Under the pieces are notes generated by a model. That model did no database searches. It was given only the letters and a program-made list of their open reading frames with translations, and was not told the DNA's origin. This document shows positions 33,996 through 42,073 of a DNA stretch of 44,131 nucleotides, piece after piece (position 1 is the stretch's first letter; each line of letters starts with the position of its first letter). Source of the stretch: Candidatus Peregrinibacteria bacterium CG_4_9_14_0_2_um_filter_41_14. Its GTDB lineage: Bacteria > Patescibacteriota > Gracilibacteria > UBA1369 > UM-FILTER-41-14. The position numbers were made by a program, and so were the translations under genes. Location: assembly GCA_002788755.1 (NCBI GenBank), contig PFRW01000051.1, forward strand, positions 1 through 44,131, written 5' to 3'.

Positions 33996-35462
33996 ATGAA
34001 GTTAAATCTCCTCAAAACATATACTACAGCTGATGCAATCCTTTTGCCTCTATTTGAAAACAAACTTAAAGACGCCATCGACCAACTACCAGCCACCCTC
34101 CAAAAACAAATAGCCCATTTAGTAGACCATAAAGTCACCGGCAAACGCGGCGATATCGAAGTTTTTCACACCGCCACCGGCAAAACCAACGTCAGTATCT
34201 ATTTTATTGGCCTAGGCGAAAAAGCCAAACTTGACTCCGAACAACAAAAGTTAATGGGCGCCAAAACCGCTCAGGCCATCAAAAAATACAAATACGACAA
34301 AGTTGCCATTTTCCCCATCAACAAAAAAGAAAACATTAAAATCATGCACTTTTTTGCCCTCGGCTTTTTACTTGGCAGCTACAAATTCGACACCTACATC
34401 AACGACAAAAAAAAGAAACAACACATCTATAAAGAAATCCAAGTAATAAGCCCCGACAGCAAACTCACCAATACCGAATTTGACGAACTAAACACAATCA
34501 CCCAAGCAATTTATTACACACGTGATTTAGTTAACACACCGCCCAACGAACTCACTCCTACGCAATTAGGAAAAGAAGCACTCGCAATCGGCAAACTGTC
34601 TCGCCAAATTAAAGTCACCATTTTTGACGACAAACTACTCAAAAAACACAAAATGGGCCTAATTTTAGGCGTTGGTGCCGGCAGCCACGAAGAAAGCCGT
34701 CTAATTTTTATGGAATACAAAAACAAACCAACTAACAAAAAACCATTGTTAATTGTTGGCAAAGGCGTAACTTTTGATGCTGGCGGCTTAAACATCAAAC
34801 CAACCAACAATATCGAAGATATGAAAAGCGACATGGCCGGTGCCGCCAGTGTTCTCGGACTAATGCAAATTTTAGCAAAACTAAAACCAAATCTACACGT
34901 AGTTGGTGTTATTTCATCTGCCGAAAATCTTCTCGGTGACAAAGCCATGAAACCGGGTGATATCCTAACCGCCTACAACGGCGAAACCGTCGAAATCACC
35001 AACACCGATGCCGAAGGCCGCCTCGTCTTAGCCGACGCCCTTGCCTACAGTACCAAAAAATATAATCCCGAAATAATTGTAGATATCGCCACCTTAACCG
35101 GCGCCTGCATTGCTGCCATTGGCTTCCAAATAACCGGTGTTGTCAGCAACAACGATAAACTCTACAACAAACTAGAAACCGCCAGCAAAAACTGTGCCGA
35201 CCTAATTTGGCATCTCCCCCTAACTCAACACTTTCAGGATAAAGTCGCCAGCGACATCGCCGACTACAAAAACTGGACCGCCGGTGTAAACGCCGGTGCC
35301 AGCATGGGTGCCGCCTTCCTCGAAAAATTCATCAACAACCACAATTGGGCCCATTTAGACATCGCCGGCTCCAGCTGGACCCCCGAAAACACACCCACGT
35401 CTCACCAAGGCGCCACCGGTGTCCCCGTCCACATGCTTTGGGAACTGATTAAGCAATATTAA
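33996..35462 (+). CDS. pepA: Leucyl aminopeptidase, M17 family
   Basis: A 488-residue cytosolic metallo-aminopeptidase. The C-terminal catalytic half contains VGKGVTFDAGGLNIKPTNNI (metal-binding Lys and Asp), MKSDMAGAASVLG, and the family signature NTDAEGRLVLADAL with two further metal ligands. The N-terminal macro-like domain is present. It releases N-terminal amino acids from peptides, useful to an organism that scavenges peptides. The 137-base gap upstream contains the divergent promoter of the neighbour but no clear plus-strand promoter. Confidence 0.96.
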   Translation: MKLNLLKTYTTADAILLPLFENKLKDAIDQLPATLQKQIAHLVDHKVTGKRGDIEVFHTATGKTNVSIYFIGLGEKAKLDSEQQKLMGAKTAQAIKKYKYDKVAIFPINKKENIKIMHFFALGFLLGSYKFDTYINDKKKKQHIYKEIQVISPDSKLTNTEFDELNTITQAIYYTRDLVNTPPNELTPTQLGKEALAIGKLSRQIKVTIFDDKLLKKHKMGLILGVGAGSHEESRLIFMEYKNKPTNKKPLLIVGKGVTFDAGGLNIKPTNNIEDMKSDMAGAASVLGLMQILAKLKPNLHVVGVISSAENLLGDKAMKPGDILTAYNGETVEITNTDAEGRLVLADALAYSTKKYNPEIIVDIATLTGACIAAIGFQITGVVSNNDKLYNKLETASKNCADLIWHLPLTQHFQDKVASDIADYKNWTAGVNAGASMGAAFLEKFINNHNWAHLDIAGSSWTPENTPTSHQGATGVPVHMLWELIKQY

Positions 35463-35496
35463 TTTCACTACCGCAATTATATTTTGTAAGATCAAA

Positions 35497-35525
35497 TTGC
35501 CGCATGGCATTTTAAAGCATACAAT
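35497..35525 (+). promoter_or_regulatory. Promoter for the small 68-residue protein
   Basis: TTGCCG (35497-35502) and TACAAT (35520-35525) with a 17-base spacer lie 23 bases before the ATG at 35549. Confidence 0.45.
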
Positions 35526-35548
35526 AAAGCCTTCATTTAAACAGTAGT

Positions 35549-35755
35549 ATGCAAGCCACAATTGCCGAATTTCAAGAAACAAACGCCATCGTGCAACTAA
35601 CCGAAACTGGTCATCGCTTTGCCTTCCCCATCAAACTTTTACCGGATGACATCAGCACCGGCGACGAAATCGAACTCCGTATCATTACCAAAAAGGATAT
35701 TGAAGCTGACAAAATCAAAAACATGAAACAACTGCTTCAAGAACTAATTAACTAA
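35549..35755 (+). CDS. Small DUF3006-like protein
   Basis: A 68-residue protein with a short beta-rich body (ATIAEFQETNAIVQLTETGH, FAFPIKLLPDDISTGDEIEL) and a charged C-terminal helix. The pattern of an opening strand, a central LP followed by a Gly-Asp turn, and a terminal helix is like DUF3006, whose function is unknown. It has its own promoter and is followed by a terminator, so it is probably a monocistronic gene. Confidence 0.65.
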   Translation: MQATIAEFQETNAIVQLTETGHRFAFPIKLLPDDISTGDEIELRIITKKDIEADKIKNMKQLLQELIN

Positions 35756-35766
35756 TCAACACAAAA

Positions 35767-35795
35767 GACCTTTCCAACTAAGGAAGGGCCTTTTT
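35767..35795. terminator. Bidirectional rho-independent terminator
   Basis: GACCTTTCC and GGAAGGGCC form a 9-bp stem with one mismatch and one wobble around a six-base loop, with TTTTT on the plus side and a T-rich tail on the minus side. It separates the 68-residue gene from convergent rplY. Confidence 0.75.
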
Positions 35796-35816
35796 AAAAT
35801 CTACAAAATACAATTA

Positions 35817-36476
35817 CTACTTTTCACCATCACCATCTTTTTTCTCATCTTCCGGTTCACCCGCTGCAATTGCTGCTGCTTCAATTTCTTCCGGTGTCAA
35901 ACCTTCATCAGCAACTTCTTCCTCTGCACGTGGAGCAGATACTGTAACAATCGTTGATTCAGCATCTTCAAGCAACTCAACATCATTTGGAATGACTAAA
36001 TCACTAATATGAATTGCCATATGGAAATCAGCAAGGACACTAATATCAACTTCGAAATAACTTGGGATCTTGTTTGGTAAACATTTAACTTCAATTTCAG
36101 TCATTTGTGGTGTTAATGTACCGCCCAAACCTCTTACGGCAGGAGCTTCACCAACAAATTCAATAGGTACCATGGCAGTAATTGCCTCTTTAAGATTCAC
36201 TTTATAAAAATCTACATGTCTAATTTGATCTGTAACAGGATGAAATTGTAATTCCTTAAACAAAACAGAAACAACGTCTCCATCAATCTCTAAATCAACA
36301 ATAGTTGTTTCACCAGCTTTAAGATAAGCCTTTCGTACCAATTCATACGGCATTACTACGCTTACACTTTCAAACCCATGACCATAAACCACACCAGGCA
36401 ACTGACGATCCTTGCGATAATCCTTAGCTTTAATACTTAAATCCCTTTTTTGGGCTGAAAGAGCAACTTGTACCAT
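35817..36476 (-). CDS. rplY: 50S ribosomal protein L25/CTC
   Basis: bL25 binds 5S rRNA. At 219 residues it is the long CTC form: an N-terminal 5S-binding domain (LSAQKRDLSIKAKDYRKDRQ, LPGVVYGHG, ELQFHPVTDQIRHVDFYKV) and a C-terminal beta domain (about 100-185, IPSYFEVDISVL). An acidic tail rich in Glu, Asp and Ala ends the protein. Codon use is T/G-rich like other minus-strand genes here. It is transcribed alone from a promoter in the gap with the coiled-coil gene. Confidence 0.93.
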   Translation of the reverse strand: MVQVALSAQKRDLSIKAKDYRKDRQLPGVVYGHGFESVSVVMPYELVRKAYLKAGETTIVDLEIDGDVVSVLFKELQFHPVTDQIRHVDFYKVNLKEAITAMVPIEFVGEAPAVRGLGGTLTPQMTEIEVKCLPNKIPSYFEVDISVLADFHMAIHISDLVIPNDVELLEDAESTIVTVSAPRAEEEVADEGLTPEEIEAAAIAAGEPEDEKKDGDGEK

Positions 36477-36508
36477 AACATTCTTCTTAAATTATCAAAA
36501 GCAGGCGG

Positions 36509-36537
36509 ATAGTAACCAAAAACATATAAAAGAGCAA
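36509..36537 (-). promoter_or_regulatory. Candidate rplY promoter
   Basis: On the minus strand TTGCTC (36537-36532) and TACTAT (36514-36509) are 17 bases apart, 32 bases before the rplY ATG. Match quality is moderate. Confidence 0.35.
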
Positions 36538-36555
36538 TAGAAAATTAAGGCAAGT

Positions 36556-36584
36556 TTGTACAAAACCTAAAAATAATATACAAT
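36556..36584 (+). promoter_or_regulatory. Candidate promoter of the 36613 operon
   Basis: TTGTAC (36556-36561) and TACAAT (36579-36584) with a 17-base spacer place the start near 36591, 22 bases before the ATG. Confidence 0.4.
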
Positions 36585-36612
36585 CACACAGACAAAATTC
36601 TTTACAAATTAT

Positions 36613-36915
36613 ATGGACCAAACACTTCACCCAACTTTGCAAAAACAAATCAAAAAACATTTAGGCCTAACGGATATTTCCAAATTAGATCAAAACATAC
36701 AAAATTTCATCTACGCCATCAACAAAAGCTACTCAACATGTGAAACAGAAACACATATCAGTACTAAAATAAAAGCATACCAACGCCAAATAAAAGAAAA
36801 CGAACGTCTTACCAAAGTAATGATTAGGCGAGAGTTAAAAATGCTCGAATTAAAAAAAGAAAATGAAACTTTAAATAACCAACTATCTAACCTCAAAAAT
36901 AATGAAAAAGCCTAA
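36613..36915 (+). CDS. Small coiled-coil protein with HPTLQKQIKKHLGL motif
   Basis: 100 residues. The N-terminus LHPTLQKQIKKHLGL followed by an acidic helix resembles the short segment that precedes the first coil in some bacterial sensor kinases, but here there is no PAS or kinase domain. From about residue 62 the protein is a charged coiled coil (RQIKENERLTKVMIRRELKM). No transmembrane helix is seen. Its end overlaps the asparaginase start by 14 bases, so the two are likely co-translated. Confidence 0.7.
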   Translation: MDQTLHPTLQKQIKKHLGLTDISKLDQNIQNFIYAINKSYSTCETETHISTKIKAYQRQIKENERLTKVMIRRELKMLELKKENETLNNQLSNLKNNEKA

Positions 36916-37903
36916 GATCTTACTATTATTTGCCGGTGGTACAATTGCAATGGTCAACAATTTAGAGAACACACTAGCCCCAGCCCCCTACGCCGAGGAA
37001 TTCACCAACTTAATCCCCGAATTAAACGACCACTTCAACATCGATAGCCAATTTATTACCAGCGTCGACAGCACCAATATTCAAATTACCCATTGGGAAA
37101 AAATTGCTACAATTATTGAAGCCAACATTAGCAATTATGACGGCTTTGTTGTAACCCACGGCACCGACACAATGAGCTTTACCTCTTCCGCCGTATCCTA
37201 TGCCTTACAAGACCTAGGCAAACCAGTAGTGTTCACCGGCGCCCAACTCCCTATTAGCCATTGGCGTACCGATGCAAAATTAAACCTTATCAACGCCATG
37301 GCAGTTGCCTCCATGAATTTAGGAGAAGTAGTCATTGCCTTTGGAAGTAAAATTCTGCGCGCTAACCGTTCAACTAAACAAAGCGAATCAGATTTTAGCG
37401 CTTTCGTTTCTAACAAATACCCATTTATTGGCAACATAAAATCAGAAATAACCCTAAACAGCTTTCACAAACCACGATCAAACAAAAAACCAACGCTTAA
37501 AGCTAATTTTGATGAAAATGTTGTCGTCCTCCCCATTATTCCCGGCCTCAACCCCAAACATTTTGACGCCCTCCTCAACAGCGGTGTTTCCGGAATCGTC
37601 ATTACCGCAGTTGGCGCAGGCAATATCCCTAATGGTGCCAAAACATTAACACCTAGTCTTGTTAAAGCCACCGAAATGGGCATCCCCGTCGTTATTGCCA
37701 CACAATGTAATCAAGGTACCGTTCATATGAATTTATACGAAACCGGTGTCGCCGCCTTTGACTCCGGCGCAATCTCCGGCCAAGATATGACACTAGAAGC
37801 AGCCACCACCAAACTAATGTGGGCACTCGGTCAAACCAAAGACCTCAACCAAATTCGCGAAATTATGGAAAAAAATATTGCCGGTGAGTTGACCGTAAAA
37901 TAA
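36902..37903 (+). CDS. ansA: L-asparaginase, type I
   Basis: Hydrolyses asparagine to aspartate and ammonia. 333 residues with the two catalytic threonine motifs: FAGGTIAM (Thr14) and VVTHGTDTMSFTSSAV (about residue 86), and a lysine in ISHWRTDAKLNLINAM. No signal peptide, so cytosolic. GatD, the archaeal tRNA amidotransferase relative, is unlikely because GatCA is present and GatD's extra N-terminal domain is missing. It is second in the operon after the coiled-coil protein. Confidence 0.92.
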   Translation: MKKPKILLLFAGGTIAMVNNLENTLAPAPYAEEFTNLIPELNDHFNIDSQFITSVDSTNIQITHWEKIATIIEANISNYDGFVVTHGTDTMSFTSSAVSYALQDLGKPVVFTGAQLPISHWRTDAKLNLINAMAVASMNLGEVVIAFGSKILRANRSTKQSESDFSAFVSNKYPFIGNIKSEITLNSFHKPRSNKKPTLKANFDENVVVLPIIPGLNPKHFDALLNSGVSGIVITAVGAGNIPNGAKTLTPSLVKATEMGIPVVIATQCNQGTVHMNLYETGVAAFDSGAISGQDMTLEAATTKLMWALGQTKDLNQIREIMEKNIAGELTVK

Positions 37904-37917
37904 TAAATCTCTATAGT
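37889..37917 (+). promoter_or_regulatory. Strong promoter for ebfC-mltG inside the end of ansA
   Basis: TTGACC (37889-37894), a 17-base spacer, and TATAGT (37912-37917) match the sigma70 consensus at 10 of 12 positions. The -35 lies in the last codons of ansA. The start site would be near 37924, 20 bases before the ebfC ATG. Confidence 0.6.
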
Positions 37918-37943
37918 TCACACAAAATTTAACAAACAAAATT

Positions 37944-38237
37944 ATGGGAGTATTTGATAAAGCAAAAGACTTATACAAAATGCAAAAGGAGGCTCGCAAA
38001 ATTAAGAAAAAACTAGCCAACATTCACATTGAAGCCGAAGCCGATGGTGTCGTCATTACCATTAACGGCGAACAAACCATAATCAAAACTGAAATCAAAG
38101 ACAAAAGCCTTTTAAGCGATCAACCAAAACTAGAAACAGCACTTACAACCGCCTTTAATAAAGCGATCAAAAAATCACAAGAAATTGCTGCCGAAGAAAT
38201 GAAAGATATTATGGGAAACCTTGGACTTAGCGGTTAA
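37944..38237 (+). CDS. Nucleoid-associated protein YbaB/EbfC family
   Basis: 97 residues, the usual length. The N-terminal helix YKMQKEARKIKKKLANIHIE and the strand pair ADGVVITINGEQTIIKTEI match YbaB/EbfC, a small DNA-binding dimer. It usually neighbours dnaX and recR; here it is before mltG instead. The long charged helices fit a DNA-clamping dimer. Confidence 0.88.
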   Translation: MGVFDKAKDLYKMQKEARKIKKKLANIHIEAEADGVVITINGEQTIIKTEIKDKSLLSDQPKLETALTTAFNKAIKKSQEIAAEEMKDIMGNLGLSG

Positions 38238-38263
38238 TTTGGCTTTATCCAAAAAATAAAAAT

Positions 38264-39256
38264 ATGAACTTTCACATCCGCAAAGTTAAACGTAAACCAC
38301 TGTGGCCCAAAATTACCGTCATTGCCGTTGTTGTTTTTATTGTCATCAAACTTCTTACAGGGGAATCTGTCCCAACTACAGTTACTTTCAACATTCCCCT
38401 AGGCACCAGCGGTAAAGAAATCGCCAAAAAACTGGATGATAATGACCTTATTGGTAGCCAAATTTTATTTAGATTAAAAGCTAAAGACTACCCGGCAATT
38501 CAAGCCGGCACCTTTTCTATTCCCAGCAACGCCAGCCCCGCCCAAATCCTTCAAATCATCACCCAACCCGCCGAAAACTTCCGACTAACCATCCCCGAAG
38601 GCTACACCATTGCCCAAATCGACCAAAAACTAACCGAACTCAATTTAATCAATAGCGGTGAATTTTTAGAATGCACCAAAACATGTCCCCTGCCTGCCGA
38701 CTTTTCTTACAGCCAATATTTAAGCAACAATCGTAACATAGAGGGCTTCCTCTTCCCCGATACATATTTTTTAAATCCCAAAGATTTTAACAGCGCCCAA
38801 TTTCTTAATCAGTTAATAAAAAACTTCACCACCCAAATTAACCAACTAAACATCACAAACCAAACAAACCACAATTTTTACGAAGTACTAACCATGGCCT
38901 CAATTTTAGAAAAAGAAATCAAAACCAAAGCCGACCTCCCCACCGTCTCCGGACTCCTGTGGAAACGTCTCGATAACGACTGGGCCATAGGCGCCGATGC
39001 CACTCTTCTATATACTCAAAACGACCGCACCCTCACTTATCAAGATCTCCAAGACAACAGCCCTTATAACACCCGTAAATTTAAGGGGTTACCACCAACT
39101 CCCATCAACAATCCCGGTCTTTCAACAATAAAAGCCGCCATGCAACCTATAGACTCCGAATATTGGTTTTACCTAACACCACCCAATTCGACCCAAGTAA
39201 TTTATGGTCGAACAAATGCCGAACACGAAGCTAACAAAACGCAATATCTACGCTAA
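38264..39256 (+). CDS. mltG: Endolytic murein transglycosylase MltG
   Basis: 330 residues with one membrane helix at about 15-32 and an outer YceG-like domain. MltG cleaves nascent glycan strands to end their elongation. A LysM-like subdomain comes first (about 45-120), with FRLTIPEGYTIAQIDQKL, then the catalytic region with MASILEKEIKTKADLP carrying the catalytic glutamate, and ending TPINNPGLSTIKAAMQP and YGRTNAEHE. It is convergent with the FecR-domain gene, three bases apart. Confidence 0.95.
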   Translation: MNFHIRKVKRKPLWPKITVIAVVVFIVIKLLTGESVPTTVTFNIPLGTSGKEIAKKLDDNDLIGSQILFRLKAKDYPAIQAGTFSIPSNASPAQILQIITQPAENFRLTIPEGYTIAQIDQKLTELNLINSGEFLECTKTCPLPADFSYSQYLSNNRNIEGFLFPDTYFLNPKDFNSAQFLNQLIKNFTTQINQLNITNQTNHNFYEVLTMASILEKEIKTKADLPTVSGLLWKRLDNDWAIGADATLLYTQNDRTLTYQDLQDNSPYNTRKFKGLPPTPINNPGLSTIKAAMQPIDSEYWFYLTPPNSTQVIYGRTNAEHEANKTQYLR

Positions 39257-39259
39257 ACG

Positions 39260-40537
39260 CTAAAGTTCTGCCTCTGCTTCTGCCGTTGGTGGCGCAGGTG
39301 GCGTTGTTACAATATCAACACCTTCTGCCACAGGCACTGTATACGTAAACGTAACGACTGTTGGTTCGCTTTTATTGCCATCAGCATCAATTGCCCGTAC
39401 TTCAAATTTATTTTCACCTTCAGCCAAATTGCCACCATCATATGTTGCAATATAGCGCCAAGATTTAGAACCGGCTTCATAACGTTGTAATACATAAGGC
39501 ACAGCACGACCATCTTCAAAGGAAGTAACTTCCAGTCTTTCTGTAGTAGCGCTTGTCGTCCCCTCAATTACAACAGAACCGGTACTCAAGCTTGCACCAA
39601 CAACCGGACTACTTACTAATGGCGCCGGCAAAGCACTTGTATCTGTTGCGGGTTCTTCATCCTCTGTAGCTGTCTCGTCTTCCACAGTTAACGTATCGTC
39701 AGGATTTTCGGTAACTGTTGGAGCTTCATCCGGTCCACCTACATTAGCCAACGGAGAATTGCCGGTAAAGCTCAAAACCAAAGCCGGATTTAAATCCAAG
39801 GCCACGTTCCAATCATACCAAGCCGATCTTTCAAACTGCTCGCTAATTGCGCCCAAAACTTCTGCCGCACTACGTGCCACAAAAGCATCCAACGCTGCCG
39901 GTGTTAATGTTAACTCTTGAGCAATACTAACAGGAACCGACTCCAAAACACGTTGTTCACCACCTTCAATTGTCTTTACTTCAACACTAACGCTACCAGA
40001 TAAAACACGCACATACTCAGGTAATTGCGCTTTCACATCAAACTTATTGCCTGTCGCTTTCACGTTCATATTCGCAGTCGAAACCACGTAATCATATTCC
40101 TTTGTTGGATCAGTTCCAAGAACAGAAGACCAAACTTCACCTCTATTTAAATTTAAATGAACTACTTCCTTACTATCACTACTCTCAACCTGATCAATTT
40201 CAAGTTCTGAATTTGGAGCTAATCTAATTTGCGTTGCATCAAAAAAGACTAAAACCGCTCGTGAAGAAGAACCGGTTCGAATAATATCACCCGCAAACAC
40301 CGGTTGACCCGGAATAATTTGTGTAAGTGGCGCATCCTCACCAAATGGCTCTACCGTTACTGACCCTTGCTCTAAATAAAGTGCCACCTTGGCATCATCA
40401 TTCCCCATGCTAAACAAATAGCCAACTCCTTTTACCAAAAAATACCCACCAACAAAAACAAGAACCAAAATAATTAAAGGGAATAAATAGGATTGTAAGC
40501 GTCGTTGACGTTTACGACGACGATAATACATAGTCAT
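39260..40537 (-). CDS. FecR-domain membrane protein with Ig-like C-terminus
   Basis: 425 residues: a very basic start (YYRRRKRQRRLQSYL), one membrane helix at about 18-42, then a FecR-like beta domain at about 55-180 (LEQGSVTVEPFGEDAPLTQI, GDIIRTGSSSRAVLVFFDAT, LNRGEVWSSV, MNVKATGNKFDVKA). After a Ser/Thr/Glu/Pro linker there is an Ig-like domain (about 305-400) and an acidic tail. No cognate FecI sigma or TonB receptor is nearby, so it is probably a surface structural or sensing protein rather than an iron regulator. It lies downstream of dnaA. Confidence 0.85.
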   Translation of the reverse strand: MTMYYRRRKRQRRLQSYLFPLIILVLVFVGGYFLVKGVGYLFSMGNDDAKVALYLEQGSVTVEPFGEDAPLTQIIPGQPVFAGDIIRTGSSSRAVLVFFDATQIRLAPNSELEIDQVESSDSKEVVHLNLNRGEVWSSVLGTDPTKEYDYVVSTANMNVKATGNKFDVKAQLPEYVRVLSGSVSVEVKTIEGGEQRVLESVPVSIAQELTLTPAALDAFVARSAAEVLGAISEQFERSAWYDWNVALDLNPALVLSFTGNSPLANVGGPDEAPTVTENPDDTLTVEDETATEDEEPATDTSALPAPLVSSPVVGASLSTGSVVIEGTTSATTERLEVTSFEDGRAVPYVLQRYEAGSKSWRYIATYDGGNLAEGENKFEVRAIDADGNKSEPTVVTFTYTVPVAEGVDIVTTPPAPPTAEAEAEL

Positions 40538-40614
40538 AATTATATTTATTTTAAGGATAAACAGATCTTAACAAAGGAATTCTATCGCAAAGAAACCCAA
40601 TTATCAAATCAAAG

Positions 40615-42027
40615 CTAAAGCCCCATCTCTCTTTTAATCGCACCAATATCTCGTACCAATTTTTGATCAACCTGCAACGAATCACAAATTTTACTATACG
40701 CATGCATTGCCGTTGTATGGTTTCTACCTCCCATTACATCGCCAATTTTTTCATACGCATAATCAAATTCATGTCGCATAATATACATCGAAATCTGCCT
40801 AGGAATCATAATTTCTCGACTTCGACGGTCCCCAATTAAATCGGATTTTGTCACATTAAAATAATCAGCAATTTTATCTAAAATTTCATCACTACTAGTA
40901 ATCGATTTTGGCGCTATCATCTCATTACCAAATTGATTAACCTCCTCCGTCCGCCCAAGCCGCTTTAAAATATCGCGCACATCATTAACCGATGCTGCCG
41001 AATTCTGCAATTTTGCCCGAGCAATTAACTGCATTAATACGCCCTCAAGCTCCCTAATATTATGATGACAATTAAACGCAATAAACTCCAAAACCTCTTT
41101 AGGTAACAACGCCTCCTGCTCCTGACACTTATTTTGCAAAATCGCCAAACGGGTCTCGTAATCGGGAATACTAACATCTACAATCATCCCCATTTCAAAT
41201 CGACTAACCAAACGATCTTCCAACCCCGCCAACTCTTTAGGCGGACGATCCGAACTTATAATAATTTGCTTATTACCATCGTAAAGCTCATTAAAAGTAT
41301 GAAAGAATTCCTCCTGCGTTTTGCCTTTATTAGCAAAAAATTGGATATCATCCAAAATCAAACAATCCGCATTCCGATACCGACGGTGAAAACTACGTGT
41401 GTCGTATTTTCTAATTGCATCCACAATTTCATTAGTAAATTTTTCTGCTGTGCCATAAACCACATTTACATCCGGGTGCATTCGTAACATTTCGTTACCC
41501 GTAGCTTGCAACAAATGTGTTTTGCCCAAACCAACACCACCATAAATAAACAAAGGATTATAAGCCGCCCCCGGGCGTCTGGCCACTGCCGAACAAGCCG
41601 CATGCGCCAAGCGATTATCCCCTCCCACCACAAAGTTTTCCAAATTATATTTAGGATTCAACATTTTACTAATCATTTCACCTGCCACTTTGACCTCCTG
41701 CCGATTTGGCATTTTGCGCACCTTCTTTTTTTGCGACTTCATCATCGTTTGCAAATCAACGCCCCTGCCATCCGCCACTAAAGACGTATCAATTTCAAAA
41801 TCGATCTCATAAATCGTATCATCCACCGCTTTTAATGCCGCTTTAATATCGTCTCGATACCGTTTCTGAAACCAATCCTTAGCAAAAATACTGGGCAAAC
41901 CAATAATTGCTACACCTTGCTCAATTTTTAAAATATTCGTGCCCTGAAACCACACTAAAAAATCCGCTTTCTTAATATTTTGTTGTAAAATATCTAGAGA
42001 CTTTCGCCAAATATCAGTTTGATTCAT
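40615..42027 (-). CDS. dnaA: Chromosomal replication initiator DnaA
   Basis: 470 residues with all four domains: N-terminal DnaB-interacting domain (MNQTDIWRKSLDILQQNIKK, VWFQGTNIL), a variable linker, the AAA+ domain (FIYGGVGLGKTHLL, CLILDDIQFFANK, SSDRPPKELAGLEDRLVSRF) and the domain IV helix-turn-helix with its signature YEKIGDVMGGRNHTTAMHAY. No dnaN follows, no cluster of TTATCCACA-like boxes is seen on either side, and the flanking genes (FecR-domain protein, site-2 protease) are unusual neighbours. Confidence 0.97.
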   Translation of the reverse strand: MNQTDIWRKSLDILQQNIKKADFLVWFQGTNILKIEQGVAIIGLPSIFAKDWFQKRYRDDIKAALKAVDDTIYEIDFEIDTSLVADGRGVDLQTMMKSQKKKVRKMPNRQEVKVAGEMISKMLNPKYNLENFVVGGDNRLAHAACSAVARRPGAAYNPLFIYGGVGLGKTHLLQATGNEMLRMHPDVNVVYGTAEKFTNEIVDAIRKYDTRSFHRRYRNADCLILDDIQFFANKGKTQEEFFHTFNELYDGNKQIIISSDRPPKELAGLEDRLVSRFEMGMIVDVSIPDYETRLAILQNKCQEQEALLPKEVLEFIAFNCHHNIRELEGVLMQLIARAKLQNSAASVNDVRDILKRLGRTEEVNQFGNEMIAPKSITSSDEILDKIADYFNVTKSDLIGDRRSREIMIPRQISMYIMRHEFDYAYEKIGDVMGGRNHTTAMHAYSKICDSLQVDQKLVRDIGAIKREMGL

Positions 42028-42073
42028 AAATAATACAGATGAAATCAGGAAGTAAACAGTACATTAACGCAAC

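Noticed and set aside
40538..42073. Possible replication origin next to dnaA
   Set aside because: No DnaA-box cluster, AT-rich unwinding region or skew change was seen; the flanking gaps are under 80 bases.
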